Positions 58,325-64,000 of a stretch of DNA of 64,000 nucleotides are shown one piece after another. The DNA is from Chersky-840 sp963764205 (GTDB lineage Bacteria; Actinomycetota; Acidimicrobiia; Acidimicrobiales; UBA8190): contig CAVXRN010000002.1 of NCBI GenBank assembly GCA_963764205.1, positions 372,001-436,000 of the forward strand. The letters are read 5' to 3'. The translations under genes were made by a program, and so were the position numbers. Each line of letters starts with the position of its first letter. The first letter of the stretch is position 1. The notes beneath the pieces are model-generated. The model was not told where the DNA came from. It made no database searches and was given only the letters and a program-made list of their open reading frames with translations.

Positions 58325-59317
58325 CTAGTCGAACTTGCCGATCTGGCGCAGCCACTGGGTGGTGGCGCGCAGTCCCTCGTCCAGGCCGATGGGGTCGTAC
58401 CCCAGCCTCTTGTAGGTCTTGGACTCGGTCAGCTCACCTCGCACCGTTTGATCCGATGCGGCCTTCGACGCGATGGCCACCAAGGTCGGCCCGAAGACGC
58501 GGGCCAGCTCGGGGTCGTCCGACGGATCGACGTCGGTCACACGGTGGTCGAGGCCGGCCAGCTCGCAGATCCGGCTGCAGGCCACGGCGATGCTGACCAC
58601 GTCCTCGGGTCGGCCATCGAGCATGTACCGCTCACCCGAGACACCGCGATCGAGCGCGAGAAGACAGCCTCGGGCCACGTCGTCGGCGAACACCCAGCTC
58701 ACCGGGAACCGTAGGTACTGCTCGAGGCGCTGGCGGAGCGCAGACAGCAGCACCCGGTTGAAGCTGGTCCGGCCGAGCGCGTTGCTCGGCACCGGCGACG
58801 GGCCGAAGATGGCCCCGGGGTGCGTGGTGACCACGTCCTGGCCCGCCGCGGCGCGTGCCATGGCGTCTTGGAAGGCCGCCATCTTCGTGATCGTGTAGGG
58901 GTCGGTGCTCGGCTCCTTCGACACCGGGGCGTCCTCGCGGTCGAGGCCTCCGGCGGTGTCGAAGAACGTTCCGGTGCTCACGGCGACGACTCGGCGCATG
59001 CCGAGAGCCTCGGCCGCGTCGAGGACGTGTTTCGTGCCCTGCGCGTTCACGGCCTCGAACTCGGCCAGATCCTGGCTGGCACCACCCAGGAGGGCAGCGC
59101 AGTGGATCGCGGCGTCGCCCCCGGTTGCGGCGCGGCGGACGTCGTCGGCGTCGGTGACGTCGCCGGTGACCACCTCCACGCCCATGTCGAGCAGCGGACC
59201 GGTGTCGGCGCCGGACCGGGCCAAGGCGCGCACCGCGTCGCCGCGCTCGATGAGGAGTTTGCAGACGTTGGCGCCGGCGAGCCCGGTGGCGCCGGTGACG
59301 AACACCGTCTGGCTCAT
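58325..59317 (-). CDS. NAD-dependent epimerase/dehydratase (extended SDR)
   Basis: 330 residues. Extended SDR with VFVTGATGLAGANVCKLLIERG at the N-terminus, HCAALLGG, VVAVSTGTFFD, and the YxxxK in PYTITKMAAFQDAMA; HPGAIFGPSP and WVFADDVARGCLLALDRG follow. Resembles 3-beta-HSD/dihydroflavonol-reductase-type enzymes acting on hydroxyl or keto groups of hydrophobic compounds. Its start overlaps the stop of the AhpD-fold protein by 4 bp, so they are coupled. Confidence 0.92.
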   Translation of the reverse strand: MSQTVFVTGATGLAGANVCKLLIERGDAVRALARSGADTGPLLDMGVEVVTGDVTDADDVRRAATGGDAAIHCAALLGGASQDLAEFEAVNAQGTKHVLDAAEALGMRRVVAVSTGTFFDTAGGLDREDAPVSKEPSTDPYTITKMAAFQDAMARAAAGQDVVTTHPGAIFGPSPVPSNALGRTSFNRVLLSALRQRLEQYLRFPVSWVFADDVARGCLLALDRGVSGERYMLDGRPEDVVSIAVACSRICELAGLDHRVTDVDPSDDPELARVFGPTLVAIASKAASDQTVRGELTESKTYKRLGYDPIGLDEGLRATTQWLRQIGKFD

Positions 59318-59901
59318 GCCGGGGCCTGCTCGGCGACGTCGCCATAGACGGTGTCGACCTGCGCGGGGTCATACGCGATCACCGGCGGACTGGTACCGAA
59401 CACGTCCAGGGTGTGGATGAACCGATGCAGGCCCATGGCGTTGGCGCAGGTGAAGCCGAGTTCGACGATCTGTGCCGCGGTGAACACCTGGCTCAGCTCC
59501 CGGTAGACGTCGTCGTCGATGGCGTGGTGATCGGCCGACAGCAGGTCGAGGAACTCCACGGCGAGGCGCTCTTGCTCTGTCAGCGTCGACGCGCCCGGCG
59601 CTACCAGGCACGCCACGTCTTCGTCGGTGATGGAGTCGTGCTTGCGCGACTGCATACAGGGCTGGCACTCGCCCAGCTGTGCGCTCCGGATACGGATGAG
59701 CTCGAGGATCCGTCCTCCCAGGAGGCTCTGCTTTCCCCAGGCGCCGCGCGCCGCGTTGGTCATGAGGATCTGTGCGGTGCGGTAGGCGAAGATCTGGAGC
59801 GGGACCGGGGTGGCGTAGGTGCCGTCGGCCACCCCGTCCTCGATGATCTTCCGTGGACCCTCGGCCAGCTCGTCCATCGGGATCGGTTCTATCCTGGGCA
59901 C
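59314..59901 (-). CDS. Carboxymuconolactone decarboxylase-like (AhpD-fold) protein
   Basis: 195 residues. Helical AhpD/CMD domain: ILELIRIRSAQLGECQPCMQSRKHD with a CxxC pair, IDDDVYRELSQVFTAAQIVELGFTCANAMGLHRFIHTL near the end. In AhpD the CxxCxxxH set is redox active; here the third residue is Arg/Lys rather than His, so peroxidase activity is doubtful. First gene of a two-gene unit with the epimerase. Divergent from an SDR. Confidence 0.9.
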   Translation of the reverse strand: MPRIEPIPMDELAEGPRKIIEDGVADGTYATPVPLQIFAYRTAQILMTNAARGAWGKQSLLGGRILELIRIRSAQLGECQPCMQSRKHDSITDEDVACLVAPGASTLTEQERLAVEFLDLLSADHHAIDDDVYRELSQVFTAAQIVELGFTCANAMGLHRFIHTLDVFGTSPPVIAYDPAQVDTVYGDVAEQAPA

Positions 59902-59982
59902 GCCTACCCCCCTTGCGGCCGGTGTCGCCGGTTTGCTACGAGAGCTACCTCACGAACTTATAAGGCTGGTGTAGCTGTGTCC

Positions 59983-60783
59983 ATGGACCCTTCGTCAGTG
60001 CTGCTGACCGACCGGGTGGCCGTCGTGACCGGTGGCGGCGCGGGAATCGGCCGGGGTATCGCACGTGGTCTCGCCGCTTTCGGCGCATCGGTGGCGATCT
60101 GGGAACGCGACGCGGAGACCGTCGCATCGGCGGTGCAGGAGATCGGTGGACTCGGCATCGTGACCGACGTCCGCCAGGCCGACGATGTCGACGAGGCCCT
60201 GGCGCGCACCACGGCGGAGCTCGGGCCGGTCAGCATCCTCGTGAACAACGCGGGCGGCGTCTTTTCGTCACCGATCCTCGAGACGTCGGAGAACGGTTGG
60301 GACGCGCTGTACCGATCCAACCTCAAGCACGTCATGCTGTGTACCCAGCGCGTGGCCCGGGCCATGGTCGAGGCGACGTCGGGCGGCAGCATCGTCAGTG
60401 TGACCTCGATCGAGGGTGTGCGGGCCGCGCCGGGGTATGCCGCCTACGCCGCGGCCAAGGCGGGGGTCATCAACTTCACCAAGACCGCCGCGCTCGAGCT
60501 CGCGCCCCATGGCATCCGGGTGAACGCGCTGGCGCCGGACATCACGTTGACCGAGGGCATGGCGTCGGTGGCGCCCCCCGGGGCGGAGACGTCGTTCCGC
60601 CTCACGGTGCCCATGGGGAGGCCCGGGCACGTGGACGAGATGGCGGGCGCCGCGGTCTTCCTCGCCGGCGATATGTCGAGCTACATCACGGGCCAGACCA
60701 TCCATGTCGATGGCGGGACGCACGCCGCGGGCGGCTGGTACCACCATCCCGACACGGGTGCCTACGCGCTGGGCCCGTCCTAG
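59983..60783 (+). CDS. SDR family oxidoreductase
   Basis: 266 residues from ATG 59983 (GTG two codons earlier is possible). Cofactor loop VAVVTGGGAGIGRGIARGL, TDVRQADD, SILVNNAGGVF, Ser in VSVTSIEG, Tyr/Lys in GYAAYAAAKAG, C-terminal GQTIHVDGG. FabG-like; keto/hydroxyl substrate unknown. The upstream 81-bp gap has an AT-rich TATAAGG near 59960. Converges with another SDR. Confidence 0.92.
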   Translation: MDPSSVLLTDRVAVVTGGGAGIGRGIARGLAAFGASVAIWERDAETVASAVQEIGGLGIVTDVRQADDVDEALARTTAELGPVSILVNNAGGVFSSPILETSENGWDALYRSNLKHVMLCTQRVARAMVEATSGGSIVSVTSIEGVRAAPGYAAYAAAKAGVINFTKTAALELAPHGIRVNALAPDITLTEGMASVAPPGAETSFRLTVPMGRPGHVDEMAGAAVFLAGDMSSYITGQTIHVDGGTHAAGGWYHHPDTGAYALGPS

Positions 60784-60804
60784 CGTGGCGCGGCCAGGCC
60801 CGGC

Positions 60805-61584
60805 CTAGCCGAGGCGGACGTGGGCGGACATGCCGCCGTCGATGGTGATCATCTGTCCGGTGATGTAGCGCGATTCCTCCGACGCCAGGAACACGACCAG
60901 GTTGGCCACGTCGTCGGGTTGGCCCAGATAGGGCGTGAGGGTGGCTCGGCCGAGCCCTTCGAGGATGCTCTCGGTGAGATGGGCTCGCACCGCGTCGGTG
61001 ATGATGAGGCCGGGGACGATCGTGTTGACACGCACGCCCTCTCGGCCGTGCCCGGTGGCGACGTACATCGTCAGGGTGTTGACGCCCGCCTTGGACACCC
61101 CATAGGCGGTCCTCGTCCGGTCGCCCTTGAGCGAGGCACCCGAGGACATGTTGATGATCGATCCGCCCCCGCTTCGCACCATCTCGGGGACGGCGTGTTT
61201 ACAGGTGAGCATTTGGCTGCGCAGGTTCACGGCCATGGCCCGTTCCCAAACCTCCACCGAGAGCTCGGTCACCGCCGTGTCACGGGAGAGGAAGTCGGAA
61301 TCCGTGAGCGCCGCGTTGTTGTGGAGGACGTCGAGTTGTCCGAAGCGGGTGACCGTGGCCGCGATGGCGGTGATCACGTCGTGCTCCTCGGACAGGTCGG
61401 CTCGGAGCGCGATGGCGGTGCCGCCAGCGGCCCCGATGGTCTGCGCCACGTGGGCGGCTCCCGCGTCGTCGATGTCGACGACCGCGACCGACGCCCCCTC
61501 CCGGGCCAGCGCTCGAGCCGTCGCTGCGCCGATCCCCCCCGCCCCGCCCGTGACGATGGCGACCTTCCCTTCGACCCGTCCCAT
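60805..61584 (-). CDS. SDR family oxidoreductase
   Basis: 259 residues. VAIVTGGAGGIGAATARAL, RADLSEEHD, DVLHNNAALTD (usual NNAG reads NNAA), Ser in INMSSGAS, Tyr/Lys in TAYGVSKAGV, C-terminal ITGQMITIDGGM. Typical FabG/3-hydroxyacyl or alcohol dehydrogenase type. It is 30 bp downstream of the HD protein gene on the same strand and converges with the preceding SDR. Confidence 0.92.
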   Translation of the reverse strand: MGRVEGKVAIVTGGAGGIGAATARALAREGASVAVVDIDDAGAAHVAQTIGAAGGTAIALRADLSEEHDVITAIAATVTRFGQLDVLHNNAALTDSDFLSRDTAVTELSVEVWERAMAVNLRSQMLTCKHAVPEMVRSGGGSIINMSSGASLKGDRTRTAYGVSKAGVNTLTMYVATGHGREGVRVNTIVPGLIITDAVRAHLTESILEGLGRATLTPYLGQPDDVANLVVFLASEESRYITGQMITIDGGMSAHVRLG

Positions 61585-61614
61585 CTCCGCGTGCGACGTC
61601 GAGTCGACGGGGAC

Positions 61615-62172
61615 TCAGTCGCCGTCGGCGGCCTTGAGCGCGGCGCCGATGGTGGCGTCGACGGTCCAGCGCTCGGGGGCCAGGTGGTGTTCCGCCGCCC
61701 ACGACACCGTCAGTTCCCGGCTTCCGGCTCCCTGGAGCAGTTCGGCGCCCAATCGGTCGTGGGTGAGGTACATCCCGACTCGTGCGCGCCACGAGGGCCG
61801 CCCGCCCGACGAGGACTCACCCGCCCAGCGCACCAGGCGCGACCGGCCGATGACCATCGCCGCGAACGTGACCCAGACTCGTGCGAAGGTCCCGAGCGAC
61901 GACTCCACCTTCCCGACATCGTGGAGCAGCGCCGCCGCCACGACCTCGCGGGGCGCCTGATCCGGGCCCAGAAGGACGATGGTCTCCCGAGCCACTCCGA
62001 CCGCGTGTCGTCGGTCGGGGCCCGACATGCGCTGCCACAGCGACTGCTCGCCCTCGAGGAGTTGCTCCCGCGCCCAGGACTCGTCTTCGGGCGCCGGCCC
62101 AAAGGGCATCAGGGCGCCGAAGAAGCGCCCCGCCAGGTGGCCCAACGAGCCGAATCCGCCATTGGTCGCCAC
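61615..62172 (-). CDS. HD-domain protein
   Basis: 185 residues from GTG 62170-62172, preceded by TGGAGGGGC. The HD motif is AAALLHDVGKVESSLG (His-Asp, about 84-85), with a first His upstream in RRHAVGVARETI and later His residues in YLTHDRLGAELL and WAAEHHLAPERW. This matches HDc phosphohydrolases of the small actinobacterial group. Longer reading upstream crosses into the DedA promoter and looks non-coding. Function: likely phosphomonoester or nucleotide hydrolase, unproven. Confidence 0.85.
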   Translation of the reverse strand: MATNGGFGSLGHLAGRFFGALMPFGPAPEDESWAREQLLEGEQSLWQRMSGPDRRHAVGVARETIVLLGPDQAPREVVAAALLHDVGKVESSLGTFARVWVTFAAMVIGRSRLVRWAGESSSGGRPSWRARVGMYLTHDRLGAELLQGAGSRELTVSWAAEHHLAPERWTVDATIGAALKAADGD

Positions 62173-62361
62173 GCCCCTCCACGCTAGTGCCGGCGCGGTG
62201 ACAGAATTGCCCGTTGAGGTGCCTTTATCGCCGCCGCTGTCGTGGCGGAGCCGACGGGCGGGGCTATTCATAGACCTGTCACTTCGGGTTTGCCTAGATT
62301 GAGGCACCCTCGTCCGGGGGATCGACCGGTTCCGAGGGAATCGCCCAGTTGGAGGCGCGGC

Positions 62362-62976
62362 ATGGAGCATTTTCTCGAGACCTGGGGCTACCTCGCTGTC
62401 TTTGTCCTCAGCTTCATCTCGGCCATGGGCCTGCCCGTGGGGGCCGAGTTGGCCGTCATCTACGGGGGCGTGCTGGCCAGCGGCGAGATCGCCCACGAGC
62501 CGCACCATCTCAACCTGGTCCTCGTCATCGTCCTGGCCACCGTGGGCGAAGTGGCGGGGTCCCTGGCCGGCTACCTCATCGGGTTCTACGGCGGACGGCC
62601 CTTGGTCGACCGGTTCGGCAAGTACGTCCTGCTCACCCACAAAGATCTCGACCGCGCCGAGGCCTGGTTCGCGCGCCACGGCGAACCACTGGTGCTGTTC
62701 GGCCGCTTCGTCCCGCTGTTGCGCTCGTTCGTGTCCTTCGCCGCCGGACTGGGAGAGATGGCCATCGGCAAGTTCGTGGTCTTCACCGTGGTGGGCTGCG
62801 CCATCTGGTGCACCGCGCTGGCAAGCACGGGGTACGCCCTGGGGTCGAGCTACAACCACGTCCTCAAGGCGTTCAGCGCCGCCGGCTATATCATCGCCGC
62901 CCTGGCCGTGATCGCCGTGGTGGGCTTGTTCGTCCACCGCCTGCGCGTGGTGCGAGCGGAACGGCCCACTCCCTGA
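62362..62976 (+). CDS. DedA family membrane protein
   Basis: 204 residues, ATG 62362 seven bases after GGAGG. DedA/SNARE-associated (VTT) domain: VLSFISAMGLPVGAELAVIYGGVL, VLATVGEVAGSLAGYLIGFYGGRPLVDRFGK, AEAWFARHGEPLVLFGRFVPLLRSFVSFAAGLGEM (the conserved F/G-R-F-x-P-x-x-R), and two C-terminal helices. DedA proteins recycle undecaprenyl phosphate or flip phospholipids and help keep membrane potential. Divergent from the HD protein. Confidence 0.95.
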   Translation: MEHFLETWGYLAVFVLSFISAMGLPVGAELAVIYGGVLASGEIAHEPHHLNLVLVIVLATVGEVAGSLAGYLIGFYGGRPLVDRFGKYVLLTHKDLDRAEAWFARHGEPLVLFGRFVPLLRSFVSFAAGLGEMAIGKFVVFTVVGCAIWCTALASTGYALGSSYNHVLKAFSAAGYIIAALAVIAVVGLFVHRLRVVRAERPTP

Positions 62977-62982
62977 GGCAGC

Positions 62983-62997
62983 CCGGTCGACGACCGG
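62983..62997. terminator. Possible hairpin after DedA
   Basis: CCGGTCG-A-CGACCGG, seven-base arms, located just after the DedA stop and before the convergent aldo/keto reductase. Very small loop; positional support only. Confidence 0.35.
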
Positions 62998-62999
62998 CC

Positions 63000-63041
63000 C
63001 AGCGGCCCGACCGGCTCAGTCAGCGACCCGACCGGCTCAGT
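63000..63041. repeat. 21-bp tandem duplication at stop codon
   Basis: Two adjacent 21-bp units beginning CAGCGGCCCGACCGGCTCAG and CAGCGACCCGACCGGCTCAG, 20 of 21 identical. The stop codon of the aldo/keto reductase (63020-63022) spans their junction. Confidence 0.88.
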
Positions 63042-63883
63042 GTGGCCACCTCTTCGGCACTGAGAGCCAGTGACGCGGCGGCGATGTTCTCCTCGAGGTG
63101 ATCGATCGATCCGGTACCGGGGATGGGCAGGATCGAGGGGGAGCGGGCCAGGAGCCAGGCGAGCACCACTTGCCTCGGCGTGGCGCCGTGCTGCTTGGCG
63201 ATGTCGGCGACGACGGAGGTGTCCTCGATGTCCAAGATGGGCGCCCAGGGGAGGAACGTCATGCGCTCCTGCTCGCACAGGTCGACCATGGACTCCGAGC
63301 TGCGGTCGGTGACGTTGTAGCGGTTCTGGACCGACACCACCGGCGTGAGTCGCTGGGCCCGGTGGAGCTCGCGCTCGGTGACGTTGCATACGCCGATGTG
63401 GCGGATCTTGCCCTCGTCCTTCATGGCCACGAGGGTGCCGATGGAGTCCTCGATCGGCACGTTGGGATCGGGCCGGTGGAATTGATAGAGCGGGATGCGG
63501 TCGAGTTTGAGCCGCGTCAGGCTCCCTTCGCACACGGCGCGGAGATGCTCGGGCCGGCCGTCGACGGGCCACTGATTGGGCCCGGTGCGCACGAGGCCGC
63601 CCTTGGTGGCGATGACCAGGTCGTCGGGGTAGGGGTGGAGGGCTTCGGCGATCAGGGTCTCGCTTACGTCGGGCCCGTAGGAGTCCGCGGTGTCGATGAA
63701 GTTGACACCCAGCTCGAGGGCCCGACGCAGCACCGCCTTGGCCTGGTCGCGGTCGGGGGGTTCGCCCCACACCCCCTGTCCGGTGATGCGCATGGCGCCG
63801 AAGCCGAGCCGGTTGACGGTGAGGTCACCGCCGATGTCGATGGTCCCCGCCTCGGCGGCGCTCTCAGATCCGGGCACGCTCAC
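63020..63883 (-). CDS. Aldo/keto reductase
   Basis: 287 residues. NADPH-dependent TIM-barrel carbonyl reductase. Landmarks: LGFGAMRITGQGVWG, GVNFIDTADSYGPDVSETLIAEAL (catalytic Asp and Tyr), VIATKGGLVRTG (catalytic Lys), YQFHRPDPNVPIEDS (His), IRHIGVCNVTE, and SILPIPGTGSIDHLEENIAA (NADPH phosphate loop). Close to the bacterial oxidoreductase YdbC type. Its C-terminal codons lie in a 21-bp tandem duplication. 117 bp of upstream sequence to the window end shows no further gene. Confidence 0.94.
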   Translation of the reverse strand: MSVPGSESAAEAGTIDIGGDLTVNRLGFGAMRITGQGVWGEPPDRDQAKAVLRRALELGVNFIDTADSYGPDVSETLIAEALHPYPDDLVIATKGGLVRTGPNQWPVDGRPEHLRAVCEGSLTRLKLDRIPLYQFHRPDPNVPIEDSIGTLVAMKDEGKIRHIGVCNVTERELHRAQRLTPVVSVQNRYNVTDRSSESMVDLCEQERMTFLPWAPILDIEDTSVVADIAKQHGATPRQVVLAWLLARSPSILPIPGTGSIDHLEENIAAASLALSAEEVATLSRSGR

Positions 63884-64000
63884 TGGTTGACTCCCTTCGT
63901 GGTCGCTTGGTGACGCCGGCGCAGGTCCTCGGGCCTCGGCGTCTCCGTGTCAGATCCCGGTGTGCTCGGCCCGCACCGGATTTGGATCGTAGCCATGGGG

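Noticed and set aside
61615..62937. Extension of the HD protein to 440 residues
   Set aside because: The extra part is the antisense of DedA, of low complexity, and crosses the DedA promoter; GTG 62172 has a ribosome site and a normal family start.
1..64000. CRISPR array, tRNA/rRNA genes, insertion sequences, prophage or integrase
   Set aside because: No evenly spaced repeats, no RNA-gene signatures and no transposase or integrase motifs were found on either strand.

Overview
This 64-kb window is high-GC, densely packed actinobacterial-type DNA. Evidence is strong GC bias at third codon positions, frequent GTG/TTG starts, 4-bp ATGA/GTGA overlaps, and families typical of soil Actinobacteria: DUF35/thiolase pairs, FadE-type acyl-CoA dehydrogenases, P450, F420-type LLM enzymes, DUF1918, DUF5335, DUF2510 and a DosR-type set. 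An acidimicrobial or mycobacterium-like lineage is plausible, but nothing here fixes the taxon. No rRNA, tRNA, CRISPR array, insertion sequence or phage gene was recognised.

Layout. 1-12.6 kb: a catabolic block with an acyl-CoA dehydrogenase (cut by the window edge), aldehyde dehydrogenase, HSD10-like SDR, DUF35-thiolase fusion, class II aldolase, P450, amidohydrolase, thioesterase, SDR, TetR regulator, acyl-CoA ligase and a small partner protein. A shared inverted repeat close to TTGACGTCGNNGTCAA sits in three of its promoters (four copies) and is a good candidate operator for the TetR protein. The first 3.5 kb carries six one-base insertions that break otherwise excellent genes. 12.6-19.1 kb: a beta-oxidation-like module (ABM protein, SDR, thiolase, HMG-CoA-synthase-like/DUF35 fusion, two divergent acyl-CoA dehydrogenases), similar in logic to sterol side-chain degradation operons. 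19.1-24.9 kb: mixed enzymes (SDR, Cys-less redoxin, alpha/beta hydrolases, LLM enzyme) around a decayed acetyl-CoA hydrolase/transferase pseudogene.

24.9-47.2 kb: a hypoxia/dormancy-like island. It holds a nine-gene, tightly overlapping operon for a group 3b-type bidirectional [NiFe] hydrogenase (beta, cyclic-nucleotide-binding protein, gamma, small, large, maturation protease, HypC, EamA transporter, DUF6390-like), a divergent pyruvate kinase, PEP synthase, two universal stress proteins, DUF1918, acetaldehyde-type dehydrogenase plus DUF779, an M50 site-2 protease, a phosphotransferase/P-loop kinase resembling mycobacterial Rv2004c, patatin, DUF5335, UBP zinc finger and GNAT. Six promoters carry 14-bp boxes close to the mycobacterial DosR half-palindrome (GGGAC-N4-GNCCC); in three cases the box centre lies 66-68 bp before the start codon.

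47.2-64 kb: a MacB-type ABC pair, a membrane glycosyltransferase-like protein, an FAD monooxygenase-like protein, a DUF2510 protein, a quinone-oxidoreductase-like protein, a divergent MarR/MFS drug-efflux pair, PPK2 polyphosphate kinase, a second LLM enzyme, an epimerase/AhpD-fold pair, two SDRs, an HD protein, DedA and an aldo/keto reductase. Three short tandem duplications (16, 17 and 21 bp) each touch a stop codon.
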